From positions 1-64,000 of the IMG/VR virus record IMGVR_UViG_3300023202_000137: 64,000 bases of DNA, one strand, 5' to 3'. Of the stretch, positions 1 to 6,970 are shown piece after piece. Source of the DNA: a virus. The position numbers and the translations under genes are program-made. Each line of letters begins with the position of its first letter. The stretch's first letter is position 1. The notes below the pieces were generated by a model. It saw nothing but the letters and a program-made list of their open reading frames with translations. It was not told the origin of the DNA and did no database searches.

Positions 1-698
1 GACTCAACAGCAGAGCGAAACTCACGGGCCATTCCCATCAGCCCCGCGTCTACCTCGTCAACGATGAGCTGGCGGCGTTTTGTGCGGGCGCGCTCCAGGG
101 CGGCGGGGGAATCCCTCAGCACACTGGCCACCGTACCAACCCCAACACCCAGTGCATTCGCGACCCCACGGTAATCGAGTTGCAGGTCCTCCTCATAGGT
201 CTTCACGATGGCCAGCCGCATTTCACGGGTCAGTGGTGAGTGCGGACTTGTTCCGTCGATTCGCTTAGTTACAAGCCCCACGCTCTCGTGCGGTGTGGTT
301 TCTGCAGGGTGTGGCTCGACTATCTCGGGGTCTTCAAGGTGGTGGCTTTGGGTCGCTTGTGGTGGGGCTGGTGGGTCAGTAGGTGGTGTGCTGGGTGGTG
401 TGGTTCCTATCTCGATGGGTGGTGTGTCTGGTGGTTCTGGTCGCGCGGGTTCTGTGAGTAGGTGTGGGTTGGTTGGGTTCGTCTTCGCTTCTTCGTCGGG
501 TCCTCTTTCACTTTGATGGGTCTTCTCTGGGTGGGGTGTCTGCTCTCTCTTCTGGGTTGGGTGAGACTGGGCTGCTATGAGCGCGTCGGTCTCGTTGGGG
601 GTGTGGCGGGGTTGGTCGGTGGTTACTTTGGGTCGGCGGCCCTTGTTGCGGGAGAAGTGGGCTCGGACTTCAGCGGCGCGTCGTTCCAGTTCGCTCAT
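1..698 (-). CDS. HTH DNA-binding protein with long Pro-rich linker, C-terminus cut by window edge
   Basis: The minus-strand frame opens at an ATG at 698 and stays open to position 1, at least 232 residues. It starts with MSELERRAAEVRAHF, then a basic stretch (RNKGRRPK), then about 100 residues rich in Pro, Thr, Glu and His that look disordered. The last 75 residues turn regular and contain a helix-turn-helix (YRGVANALGVGVGTVASVL). The start overlaps the end of the upstream gene by 29 bases. HTH plus basic arm fits a small terminase subunit or a regulator, but neither is proven. The mRNA is strikingly C/A rich in the linker. Confidence 0.72.
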   Translation of the reverse strand, partial: MSELERRAAEVRAHFSRNKGRRPKVTTDQPRHTPNETDALIAAQSHPTQKREQTPHPEKTHQSERGPDEEAKTNPTNPHLLTEPARPEPPDTPPIEIGTTPPSTPPTDPPAPPQATQSHHLEDPEIVEPHPAETTPHESVGLVTKRIDGTSPHSPLTREMRLAIVKTYEEDLQLDYRGVANALGVGVGTVASVLRDSPAALERARTKRRQLIVDEVDAGLMGMAREFRSAVE

Positions 699-1056
699 TG
701 GCTTGGGGGTCGTGTCCAGCTTCGGGCGTTTGGGGTTGCGCTTGGTTGCCGTTTGAGCGCTCGTGGGCGTATCGCCCTGGGGGTTTGGTTGGGATGTGCT
801 CATGGGGTAACCCTACCAGCTCGGCGCGGCGGGCGGTATAGCACCAGAAGCATAGGCGCGGTTTGGGGGTGGCGTTGATGCTCTGCATGAAGGGGATGAG
901 TAGGTGTGCGAGTACGAGCCGGTGGCCGTGGGCTGCTAGGTGGGTGAGGGAGTAGAGCCCGCAGAGCGTGCGACCATCGGCAACGAAGTGGGTCCGCCTC
1001 TCGGGATAGGTGGTCGCTTGGGTGGGGGGCACGAGTGGTGGGCCTAGGGTTCTCAT
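670..1056 (-). CDS. Small Cys/His-containing hypothetical protein
   Basis: An ORF of 128 residues from an ATG at 1056 (MRTLGPPLV). It contains THFVADGRTLCGLYSL and later CFWCYTARRAEL, the spaced Cys pattern of small phage zinc-binding proteins. The tail is Pro/Gln/Arg rich and probably disordered. A longer upstream reading to 1284 exists, but it would overlap the preceding gene heavily and looks non-coding, so the internal ATG is preferred. Function unknown. Confidence 0.6.
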   Translation of the reverse strand: MRTLGPPLVPPTQATTYPERRTHFVADGRTLCGLYSLTHLAAHGHRLVLAHLLIPFMQSINATPKPRLCFWCYTARRAELVGLPHEHIPTKPPGRYAHERSNGNQAQPQTPEAGHDPQANERTGTTRR

Positions 1057-1117
1057 GGTTTGTAGGGGTCCTTTAATCCTTGAGTGCGTGCGGCTTCTGC
1101 GCCGCCCTCTATTGTAG

Positions 1118-1441
1118 TTAGGTCGGGCCTGGTAGTGTCTCCTGCTGCCCGTGTATCGGGATGCTGCGCTTGCCGGTGCGCCGTTGTCGCTTGTGGTCGC
1201 GTACGCATGCCTCACTGCACCAGGCGCGCTTGGGTGCTTGGACTGGCCCTTGGCAGTGGTGGCACTTCGGTAAACACTCCCCACACGTCGGCTCTCGACG
1301 CGCCACTGCTACCGGGAAGATCACAACCATCCCGCACGCTGTGCTCACCTGACTATTCGGGTCAGGCTGCACTCGCTGAGCTTTCGCTCTGCACCACCCT
1401 TCCCCGCCGTCCGGGCTGCGGTACTTCACACACCACACCAT
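1118..1441 (-). CDS. Zinc-finger hypothetical protein
   Basis: A protein of 107 residues starting at ATG 1441 (MVWCVKYRSPDGGEGWC), one base after the stop of the small gene upstream, so translation is probably coupled. A TTG six codons earlier is an alternative. The C-terminal half has CGECLPKCHHCQ and CSEACVRDHKRQR, a treble-clef-like Cys4 cluster followed by a basic tail. Such proteins are common in early regions of large phages; the role is not known. Confidence 0.7.
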   Translation of the reverse strand: MVWCVKYRSPDGGEGWCRAKAQRVQPDPNSQVSTACGMVVIFPVAVARREPTCGECLPKCHHCQGPVQAPKRAWCSEACVRDHKRQRRTGKRSIPIHGQQETLPGPT

Positions 1442-1442
1442 G

Positions 1443-1562
1443 CTATGCCTCGCGGCCAATGCGCACGAACAACCCGCGCGGCATCATGGCGCGGTCCCGG
1501 ATTCGGAACCACGCAACATCCCACGACACGTACGCACTTACCCTGCCTCGTCTAAAGTACAC
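1443..1562 (-). CDS. Small hypothetical protein, 39 residues
   Basis: A GTG start at 1562 follows an AGGGAGG ribosome site by six bases. The 39-residue product contains VAWFRIRDRAMMPRGLFV, a hydrophobic/aromatic segment like those of tiny conserved phage proteins. Its stop abuts the start of the zinc-finger gene downstream. No function can be assigned. Confidence 0.55.
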   Translation of the reverse strand: MYFRRGRVSAYVSWDVAWFRIRDRAMMPRGLFVRIGREA

Positions 1563-1592
1563 GCGAACCTCCCTGGTTCTTCTCCGTCATGA

Positions 1593-1979
1593 CTACTCTT
1601 CTCCGGTTGGTGTGTTCATCCCCGTACGCGCTATGCCTGCGCTCGGGATAGGTGTTGGGCTCGCTCTTGCCGCTTGGTCTCTTTGCTCCACATGCTCGCT
1701 TGTGTACCCCTCGCAGTTGCCGCAGTACCCTTCCCGCACATCGTCGGGGTGGTGCGTTGTCAGCCCGCAGCGCGGGCATGTTAGCGACTTCACTACCGGT
1801 CCCATCAGCGCCACCGTTCCCCGTAGCCGTTGCGCAGGTCGTTTGCTCGCATGCGACGGTCTAGCTCCCTTTGCCAGTCCGTTGGATCCCCGCCGTTCGC
1901 CATCGGCGTGTTTGATGCTGAACCCCGCAGCCTCTATCGCTTCGCGGTCCTTCGCTGGGGCTGCAATGTATCCCTTCAT
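1593..1979 (-). CDS. Zinc-ribbon hypothetical protein
   Basis: A protein of 128 residues whose ATG overlaps the upstream stop as ATGA. The start reads MKGYIAAPAKDREAIEAAGF. The second half has CPRCGLTTHHPDD and YCGNCEGYTSEH, a CxxC-x15-CxxC zinc ribbon. The N-terminal part is basic. One of a run of small zinc-binding proteins in this region; specific role unknown. Confidence 0.7.
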   Translation of the reverse strand: MKGYIAAPAKDREAIEAAGFSIKHADGERRGSNGLAKGARPSHASKRPAQRLRGTVALMGPVVKSLTCPRCGLTTHHPDDVREGYCGNCEGYTSEHVEQRDQAARASPTPIPSAGIARTGMNTPTGEE

Positions 1980-2392
1980 CGCCCACCGCTCCGCGTCGGA
2001 AGGTTCTTGAGCGGGTCCGAGAATCCCATACCCTCTACGGCTGAATCTTCGCCGCGCACCTCAACCTTGAGACCTGGGAAGGTTCCCTCCGTCGCTTGCT
2101 TCATGAACTCCCCAGCCATTGCGTAGATCTCTGCAATAGACCCGCACTCGATGAGCCCCGCGAACTTCACGCGCGCATCACGAGGCGCAGCGTACTGGCT
2201 CTGGCAACAGGAGAAGTCAGGGACGCAAATCCCTTCATGATGTTGAGAAAGACCGCCGATCCACTCGGCCAGTTGGTCGCGCGACCAGTTGGGAAGCTCG
2301 ATGCCTACTTGGTCGCGCGACCCATCGCCCGGGGTGGGCTTTGGGTCGTCATTGGGCCACACCGCCATCTCATCACACTCTCGCTCACTCAT
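1976..2392 (-). CDS. Hypothetical protein
   Basis: A protein of 138 residues from ATG 2392 (MSERECDEMAVWPNDD); a TTG one codon earlier is less likely. It has paired SRDQ motifs (GSRDQVGIEL and NWSRDQLAEW), and each lies on a copy of the palindrome GGTCGCGCGACC. The middle reads KFAGLIECGSIAEIYAMAGEFM. No known family recognised. ATGA overlap with the downstream gene. Confidence 0.62.
   Translation of the reverse strand: MSERECDEMAVWPNDDPKPTPGDGSRDQVGIELPNWSRDQLAEWIGGLSQHHEGICVPDFSCCQSQYAAPRDARVKFAGLIECGSIAEIYAMAGEFMKQATEGTFPGLKVEVRGEDSAVEGMGFSDPLKNLPTRSGGR
2275..2286. repeat. Palindromic repeat GGTCGCGCGACC, copy 1
   Basis: An exact 12-bp palindrome inside the gene at 1976-2392. Three other exact copies occur at 2311, 5740 and 15104, plus near matches at 26318, 59504 and 62945. 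Confidence 0.6.
2311..2322. repeat. Palindromic repeat GGTCGCGCGACC, copy 2
   Basis: Second exact copy, 36 bases from copy 1. The left flank CTACTT is shared with the copy at 5740, making an 18-base identity between the two. Confidence 0.6.
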
Positions 2393-2406
2393 CAAGATCT
2401 CTCTTT

Positions 2407-2676
2407 CTACTTGCGCTGGTTCCGTCGCCGCATCGCAGCGTCAGTGAGTTTTGCTGCATAGTCCGCACCTTCATCGGGGGGCATTCCACGGCTCGCTACT
2501 CCTTGGAGGGCGTGCCCAAAGAACACGTCCCATTCGGTCATGCCTCCCCAGCCGTACTCCCATGATACGGTTCTCCCGTTGTTTGGATCGTCAACGATAG
2601 GTTGGGGATACGCTGGCCCGTCCATCCTTCTGCTGGCTGGGTCGTGGACTGTTCCTTTCTCAAGTTCCGTGCTCAT
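2407..2676 (-). CDS. Hypothetical protein
   Basis: A protein of 89 residues starting MSTELEKGTVHDPASRR at ATG 2676, coupled by ATGA to the small gene upstream. It contains TVSWEYGWGGMTEWDVFFGHAL, which looks like a folded core. The basic C-terminal tail ends in RRRNQRK. Family not recognised. Confidence 0.6.
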   Translation of the reverse strand: MSTELEKGTVHDPASRRMDGPAYPQPIVDDPNNGRTVSWEYGWGGMTEWDVFFGHALQGVASRGMPPDEGADYAAKLTDAAMRRRNQRK

Positions 2677-2852
2677 CGTTGACGGTGATAGCTAGAGCGC
2701 TTGGCAGACACCATGCGCGCTGTCCCTGACGTACCCCTGTAGAAGTTGGATCGCAAACTTGATGCCTCTTCTCTTGTGGTCTCCGCTTTCCTTCCTTCGC
2801 ACTGCATGCACACCCTTGGGCTTCGGCAGTGGTGCGGGCAGTTGTCAGTCAT
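2673..2852 (-). CDS. Small zinc-knuckle-like protein, 59 residues
   Basis: A short frame from ATG 2852 that overlaps the stop of the gene upstream and ends in an ATGA overlap with the gene downstream, so it fills the gap exactly. It starts MTDNCPHHCRSPRVCMQC, giving CxxxC and CxxC pairs, and has a basic C-terminus. The tight fit and Cys pairs argue that it is real. Function unknown. Confidence 0.55.
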   Translation of the reverse strand: MTDNCPHHCRSPRVCMQCEGRKAETTREEASSLRSNFYRGTSGTARMVSAKRSSYHRQR

Positions 2853-3144
2853 AGGATGCCTCTACCTTTGTTGCGCCGCCTTCCTTCAGCAGCTCGGTTG
2901 CGCGTTCTGTCAATCGCCGCTTGTACCCTCTGGTACGCGCCCACCATTCGAGCCGGAAGCTCACTCCAACCTCCGACCCATTGCGGTACAGCTCGATCCA
3001 ACGCACCCCCAAAAACTCCCCAGGGATGTGCCGCACAATAGGCAAAAACAGCCGATGCCGATCTGAATACTCGAAGGGCTTGCACCATTTCGCAGCCTCG
3101 TTCCCTCTTTCATCTAGCCTCGCCTGCTGGATTTCCTGTACCAC
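2845..3144 (-). CDS. Hypothetical protein
   Basis: Start is uncertain. The frame is open from a TTG at 3246, but its first part is a shadow of the 38-residue gene at 3110-3226; the GTG at 3144 (VVQEIQQARLDERG) gives a sensible 99-residue protein. The core IPGEFLGVRWIELYRNGSEV and the basic end TRGYKRRLTERATELL look folded. No family recognised. Confidence 0.55.
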   Translation of the reverse strand: MVQEIQQARLDERGNEAAKWCKPFEYSDRHRLFLPIVRHIPGEFLGVRWIELYRNGSEVGVSFRLEWWARTRGYKRRLTERATELLKEGGATKVEASYD

Positions 3145-3226
3145 CTTGCTCGCAGTCTCCGTGCGTGTTGAGCCATTCGTCTTCGCGCTTCTGCGCCTCG
3201 GGGGTAAGTTGCCCTTGGCCTTCCAT
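3110..3226 (-). CDS. Small hypothetical protein, 38 residues
   Basis: An ATG at 3226 is preceded by AGGAGAGAGAC, a clear ribosome site. The product is acidic and hydrophilic (MEGQGQLTPEAQKREDEW, then LNTHGDCEQGG). It overlaps the start of the downstream gene by about 35 bases. Function unknown. Confidence 0.5.
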   Translation of the reverse strand: MEGQGQLTPEAQKREDEWLNTHGDCEQGGTGNPAGEAR

Positions 3227-3242
3227 GTCTCTCTCCTGTAGC

Positions 3243-3617
3243 TCAATCATCGAGCCTGATGCGGACCCGTTGCGTGCTACCGTCCCCGCATGGGACAAAG
3301 AACGCGGGGGTCACACCGTAGGCCAGACCAAACCACGCACGCGACCAATCTGCCCCGCCGTGGTCCTGTAGTTCACTCTCTGTTTCTGTGCCCTCTACCA
3401 GCTTGGGTCCGGCCTGTAGCTGTTCTGGATGTGGCTTCATTTGTAAGCGTCCCCACAAATTCGTTACAGATCTCTCCCATCCACGGACCCAAAAAAAACT
3501 GATTCCCATTGGGGTATTGGGGTCCCATCGTTCGAGCGCCCTTGCATAACGCTCGTTGCATCGGTGCAGCTTATCCACCGACCGTCCCCGCCGATGCTGT
3601 CGAATGCTCATAGACAT
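3243..3617 (-). CDS. Hypothetical protein
   Basis: A protein of 124 residues from the ATG at 3617 (3611 is equally possible). It starts within the end of the upstream gene. It has an Arg-rich N-terminus (SIRQHRRGRSVDKLHRC), a middle segment GISFFWVRGWERSVTNLWG, and AWFGLAYGVTPAFFVPCGDG near the end. No family recognised. Confidence 0.55.
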   Translation of the reverse strand: MSMSIRQHRRGRSVDKLHRCNERYARALERWDPNTPMGISFFWVRGWERSVTNLWGRLQMKPHPEQLQAGPKLVEGTETESELQDHGGADWSRAWFGLAYGVTPAFFVPCGDGSTQRVRIRLDD

Positions 3618-4167
3618 TGATGCAGTCAGAGCAATCAACTTCCTTGATGTCAGACTTTGCAGTCACCGACACCCATGCAATCCCCTCGGGCCACTCAACT
3701 GGACTCTTGCCAGGGTACGCGCCGCACATCGCGACACCCGCTCGCAAGATGTGGACTTGCGGCTCCGGTTCCTCACCGTACGCTATCCGACGAGCGAGAT
3801 CATCATACGCCCCGTCGTAGCGATAGTTCTCACTCCAGATGTGATCGACGTAGTGCGCGAATGTGTCCGGGTTCATGTCGAGAAAGAACTTGGCCGCAAC
3901 CTCGATTGCGAGGTCTGGGTCTAGCCGGGTCTCTGGGCAGTCACGCCACGCATCCTGCAGAGCATCCCAAACGCGGGTATGGATCTTGTGCTCGTGCATC
4001 AGTCGCTTGTAGCACGACTCGGAGGTCTCTCCGTTCTCTGGTGCGAACTCCCAGATACGCTCCCCCTCCGCTTGCACGTAGTACCACTGCACCCCCTCGC
4101 GTACCTCACCCTCTGCCATAGTGAACCGCTCACGGTTACCAACCCCATGCAATCTGTTGACCTTCAT
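3571..4167 (-). CDS. Hypothetical protein
   Basis: A protein of 198 residues from ATG 4167, which overlaps the upstream stop as ATGA (MKVNRLHGVGN); an internal ATG at 4119 is the alternative. It is acidic and helical, with WEFAPENGETSESCYKRLMH, then LAIEVAAKFFLDMNPDTFAHY. No motif I can name. The last 15 residues overlap the next gene. Confidence 0.62.
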   Translation of the reverse strand: MKVNRLHGVGNRERFTMAEGEVREGVQWYYVQAEGERIWEFAPENGETSESCYKRLMHEHKIHTRVWDALQDAWRDCPETRLDPDLAIEVAAKFFLDMNPDTFAHYVDHIWSENYRYDGAYDDLARRIAYGEEPEPQVHILRAGVAMCGAYPGKSPVEWPEGIAWVSVTAKSDIKEVDCSDCINVYEHSTASAGTVGG

Positions 4168-4394
4168 TTGACCACTACCTGTACCTCTCCCGTTGCGAGT
4201 CCACACTCGCGCAGTTTATCTTTGCTGATCTCAATTACGGTTAGACATTCATCGGGGACACTCACCACACTGGCTGGGATGTTCGCAGTACCCCGACGCA
4301 ATCGACCAGGGGAGATACTGTCGAGCAACTGCGACACCGCTTCTTGCTGCTCCAGACGCGCGCTCCGCGCAATCTCTAATCGCGTCGTGTTCAT
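4164..4394 (-). CDS. Hypothetical protein
   Basis: A protein of 76 residues, start ATG 4394 overlapping the upstream stop (ATGA). Sequence begins MNTTRLEIARSARLEQQEAV and ends GLATGEVQVVVK. The end looks like a compact beta element. Function unknown. Confidence 0.58.
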   Translation of the reverse strand: MNTTRLEIARSARLEQQEAVSQLLDSISPGRLRRGTANIPASVVSVPDECLTVIEISKDKLRECGLATGEVQVVVK

Positions 4395-4666
4395 CGTAGC
4401 TTCTTTGTTAGCTCCGGTGGGAGCAACGGTAGTTCTTGCTGTACGCTCTGCCTCGGGTGCACAAAGCAGTAATGTGTATTCGGCCCCAGCTCGTGCGCGC
4501 ACCCTCTGCAGAGGGCGGCATCGCAGGTCTTGTTTTTAGACTTTGGGAAGTCACAAAGAAACCCTGAGTCCTCCCCGCAGAACTTGCACCCATCCGCGAC
4601 TCGCCGCTTCCCCCTATGGCAGACAAACCCAATACCCCCAGCAATCCTGACGCGCTCGCATGTCAC
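4391..4666 (-). CDS. Cys/His-rich zinc-binding conserved phage protein
   Basis: A protein of 91 residues with a dense Cys/His set: C3 in MTCERVRI, then FVCHRGKRR, CKFCGEDSGFLCDFP, KTCDAALCRGCAHEL and HYCFVHP. This array is typical of a conserved small phage/prophage family thought to bind two zinc ions. No enzymatic motif is visible. It overlaps the metalloprotease gene by four bases (ATGA). Confidence 0.7.
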   Translation of the reverse strand: MTCERVRIAGGIGFVCHRGKRRVADGCKFCGEDSGFLCDFPKSKNKTCDAALCRGCAHELGPNTHYCFVHPRQSVQQELPLLPPELTKKLR

Positions 4667-5250
4667 GCCGCCGACTCCACCCCGTACTGCTCCTGCAGAT
4701 ACACGCGGTCGGGCAACGTCACGCCGTACGCACCTTCAACTGCTGTTTCATACATCACTGAATCTTTGCCCTTGTCGTGGGCGAGTCCCGCGACGTGCCC
4801 AAGCTCATGTGCCAAGGCACGCTCGATGATTGCGCCGGACAACGTCGCAGCCATTCCCAGGTCGATGTAGACCGCAGCATCTACCATGCGCCCTTTGTCC
4901 ATCGTGATCCGTGTGTACGCCAAAGCGTGACACTTTCGGATCGACCCCCACCCATCCAGCCTCGATGCAGGCAGCACGGGAATGATCTTGCCAGTGCGCT
5001 CAACCTCTTCGGTGAACAACCCGGGAGTTGCTCGTTCCCAAAACTGCACCGCGTTGTGGATGTGCGGTCGAAGGTTGCCCGCTTCCTCATCGAGCATCAC
5101 AAGAAAAGGAATCGCCTTGGTTCCCCAAACTGTGATCTTGGTCAACGATGTCTTTTCGTCCTCTGGCCTCTTCACCACCACAACCGCAATAACCGTCGCA
5201 AGGATTCCCAACGACGCAACAATGACCGCAGTCCATTCAATGGCATTCAT
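4663..5250 (-). CDS. Membrane-anchored metzincin/matrixin-like metalloprotease
   Basis: A protein of 195 residues. Residues 7-27 form one N-terminal membrane segment (TAVIVASLGILATVIAVVVV). The rest carries the zinc-protease signature HELGHVAGLAHD at 148-159, matching HExxHxxGxxH/D, and a Met-turn candidate at SVMYE (M166). Established knowledge: this pair of motifs defines metzincins such as matrixins. The order suggests a small protease tethered to the membrane; orientation and substrate are unknown. Possible roles are superinfection exclusion, envelope remodelling or host protein turnover. It overlaps the upstream gene by 14 bases. Confidence 0.8.
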   Translation of the reverse strand: MNAIEWTAVIVASLGILATVIAVVVVKRPEDEKTSLTKITVWGTKAIPFLVMLDEEAGNLRPHIHNAVQFWERATPGLFTEEVERTGKIIPVLPASRLDGWGSIRKCHALAYTRITMDKGRMVDAAVYIDLGMAATLSGAIIERALAHELGHVAGLAHDKGKDSVMYETAVEGAYGVTLPDRVYLQEQYGVESAA

Positions 5251-5557
5251 CGATCTTTCCCTCTTGCATGTACTGGTCGAAACGGTCCTGCGTTACGCCA
5301 CCGTTCTCGGCTACGCACCTACAGATGATTGGAACTCGAAGGGGCTCGGACTCTTCAGTGGGTACGACGCGATTGCCCAGCTTCCCCGTGCCGTGGCACC
5401 GCTTGCATTTAGGATCTGCCTTGCTGAGATCTACCTGGCTTGCGAGGCGCACACGCTGAGGGGCAACGTCCACTGCAAACTCTTGGTTCTCGCCGCGCTC
5501 TTTCGCTTCCTGCGCTTGCCGGAACAACTCCAGGGCTACCTTGGAATTACGATCCAT
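5237..5557 (-). CDS. DnaJ-type zinc-finger hypothetical protein
   Basis: A protein of 106 residues starting MDRNSKVALELFRQAQEAKE. Residues near 51-80 have CKRCHGTGKLG and IICRCV, a CxxCxGxG repeat as in DnaJ cysteine-rich domains. The N-terminal half is helical. It precedes the protease gene with overlap, suggesting co-translation. Role unknown. Confidence 0.68.
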   Translation of the reverse strand: MDRNSKVALELFRQAQEAKERGENQEFAVDVAPQRVRLASQVDLSKADPKCKRCHGTGKLGNRVVPTEESEPLRVPIICRCVAENGGVTQDRFDQYMQEGKIDECH

Positions 5558-5714
5558 CTTTATGCCCCCTGCATCGCTGGCGCTTCACTGTCCCCGACCA
5601 TCGCCCCAGCCGACATTCAAGACACTCCCTCGCATCGCTGCCTGGTGGGCAGGCAAACTTTTTCCCGCACGTGCACTCTCGAATCTCGGCAGCGTCCATA
5701 TTCCCTCCGGCCAT
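5547..5714 (-). CDS. Small zinc-finger protein
   Basis: About 50-55 residues. Two starts are supported: ATG 5714 after GGTGGGG, or ATG 5699 after GGAGGG. The product has ECTCGKKFACPPGSDARECLEC, cut here as CTC...C...CLEC, a Cys4 set, and the basic end VKRQRCRGHKDGS. It overlaps the downstream start. Function unknown. Confidence 0.58.
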   Translation of the reverse strand: MAGGNMDAAEIRECTCGKKFACPPGSDARECLECRLGRWSGTVKRQRCRGHKDGS

Positions 5715-5733
5715 ATGCACCCCACCGCGCAGT

Positions 5734-5808
5734 CTACTTGGTCGCGCGACCACGCAAGGGGAGCCAACCCAACCGCCTCGTTGCGAGGCGACCGGCCAGC
5801 TTTACCAT
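5734..5808 (-). CDS. Possible micro-ORF, 24 residues
   Basis: ATG 5808 lies behind GGAGGGTAGGGC, a strong ribosome site. The basic 24-residue product starts MVKLAGRLATRRLGW. The coding stretch contains a perfect hairpin (5774-5790) and the palindrome at 5740-5751, so this could instead be a structured intergenic region. Confidence 0.3.
   Translation of the reverse strand: MVKLAGRLATRRLGWLPLRGRATK
5740..5751. repeat. Palindromic repeat GGTCGCGCGACC, copy 3
   Basis: This exact copy lies between the firmly called genes at 5547-5714 and 5812-6090, so it is not explained by a conserved protein sequence. Confidence 0.6.
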
Positions 5809-5811
5809 GCC

Positions 5812-6090
5812 CTACCCTCCCCGTCTACCCTGCGTTATGTTGCATACGTGGGAGTCAACAACACCCACGACGCCCCCTTCTGCAACTTTGATGATCTCGG
5901 TACCGCACCCAGGGCATTTCACGGAAGTTGTGTTGCGAGCATCTAAACTCTTTGCCCACTCATTGAGCTTGTCCGTGCAGTCAACTGCGTCGTCGGCAGG
6001 GTCGGTGCTGACGATCTCTAAGATCGTTCGGTTGCGCGGCTCAACTTTCGATGGCTTGGCTATACCGTACGCCTCACGCAGATGACCCAT
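5812..6090 (-). CDS. Zinc-binding hypothetical protein
   Basis: A protein of 92 residues from ATG 6090, preceded by GGGAGATAACA. A longer frame to 6213 is a shadow of the upstream gene. Reads MGHLREAYGIAKPSKVEPRN, later VKCPGCGTEIIKVAEGG and SHVCNITQ. The CxxC pair and later His-x-Cys resemble half a zinc ribbon. Function unknown. Confidence 0.6.
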   Translation of the reverse strand: MGHLREAYGIAKPSKVEPRNRTILEIVSTDPADDAVDCTDKLNEWAKSLDARNTTSVKCPGCGTEIIKVAEGGVVGVVDSHVCNITQGRRGG

Positions 6091-6532
6091 TGTTATCTCC
6101 CGCTGCATCCATCCAAACCTGAAACAGAAACACACAGAACTTATCGCGCACTTCGTCATCGACTTGCGTACGACGCCCAACACGCTGGAACGCTTCGGCC
6201 AGGTGCGACGCAATCACGTTGCGCACAGCGTTCTGCACTGGCTCGCTCACCCCTCTTCCGTCGAACTTGCGTAGCTTCTTTGAGAGCGCATCGAGATCAA
6301 CGGGCACGTCCAGCTCAATCGACGGTGGCACGTACGGTTTCCCCTTCGGGCACACGTGGTTCTCTGCGGACAACGGCATTTCGTGGTTTCGATCCATAAC
6401 TCCAATCACCTCGTTGCATGCGGGGCATTTGATCTGTCGCTCCCGACGCGCCTTTTCAATCTGATTTCGCTCATACTCTTCACGACGGCCCCTTGTTCTG
6501 TCTGCTGATGGTACCTTCCAACGCGGACTCAT
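6074..6532 (-). CDS. Zinc-binding hypothetical protein
   Basis: A protein of 152 residues from ATG 6532, ATGA-coupled to the upstream gene. It begins MSPRWKVPSADRTRGRREEY and contains IKCPACNEVIGVMDRNHEMP and NHVCPKG. The same CPxC...HxC layout occurs in the next gene downstream, so the two may be related. The C-terminal half (LSKKLRKFDGRGVSEP, VASHLAEAF) is helical. Confidence 0.62.
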   Translation of the reverse strand: MSPRWKVPSADRTRGRREEYERNQIEKARRERQIKCPACNEVIGVMDRNHEMPLSAENHVCPKGKPYVPPSIELDVPVDLDALSKKLRKFDGRGVSEPVQNAVRNVIASHLAEAFQRVGRRTQVDDEVRDKFCVFLFQVWMDAAGDNNGSSA

Positions 6533-6759
6533 AGCTGCACCGCGCTGCGCTCGAAGCAAACTCGCGTCCCATCCTCCAAGGTTTCCCACGAGTGATCACC
6601 CTGGCATTCGCTGGGTATGTTCTCGGGGTCCATGGTAAATATCTCTCCCGCAGGAATGATGCCCGGCATCAGGTCGCGCACTTCCCTTACCTCGGCTCGT
6701 TCCTCTGTACTCAGCGGTCGCAGCTCCAGTCCAGGCACCATCGGAATTACTTTACCCAT
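6529..6759 (-). CDS. Hypothetical protein
   Basis: A protein of 76 residues: MGKVIPMVPGLELRPLSTEE, then acidic VREVRDLMPGIIPAGEIFTM. It has two Cys near the C-terminus (SECQGDHSWETLEDGTRVCF). No family recognised. Confidence 0.6.
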   Translation of the reverse strand: MGKVIPMVPGLELRPLSTEERAEVREVRDLMPGIIPAGEIFTMDPENIPSECQGDHSWETLEDGTRVCFERSAVQL

Positions 6760-6970
6760 TGCTCTCCCCTCTCACGTCACGCAAGCATGCGTTCTCGTAT
6801 CGGTGGCACACGTACTTGACCCGCTCCTCGTCGCCGTTCTCTATCGCTTCTTTGATCAAGTCGTTGAACTTGCGGAATCGCTCGGAGTCAAACTTCGTAC
6901 CGGCAACCCAGAACGCGTTGATGCGCTCCAGGCTCGCGCGGATGATCTTGTCCATGGCTCGCGTGCTCAT
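6752..6970 (-). CDS. Hypothetical helical protein
   Basis: A protein of 72 residues, all-helical in appearance: MSTRAMDKIIRASLERINAF, then FRKFNDLIKEAIENGDEER. Overlaps its neighbours at both ends (8 bases and ATGA). Function unknown. Confidence 0.6.
   Translation of the reverse strand: MSTRAMDKIIRASLERINAFWVAGTKFDSERFRKFNDLIKEAIENGDEERVKYVCHRYENACLRDVRGESNG

Noticed and set aside
1084-2010. A 308-codon plus-strand open frame
   Set aside because: Antisense to several small zinc-protein genes that are tightly coupled; composition is Ser/Arg/Pro-rich shadow sequence.
4982-6085. A 367-codon plus-strand open frame
   Set aside because: It runs antisense to four overlapping minus-strand genes with zinc-protease and zinc-finger motifs, has no ribosome site and no recognisable motif, and is a by-product of codon bias.
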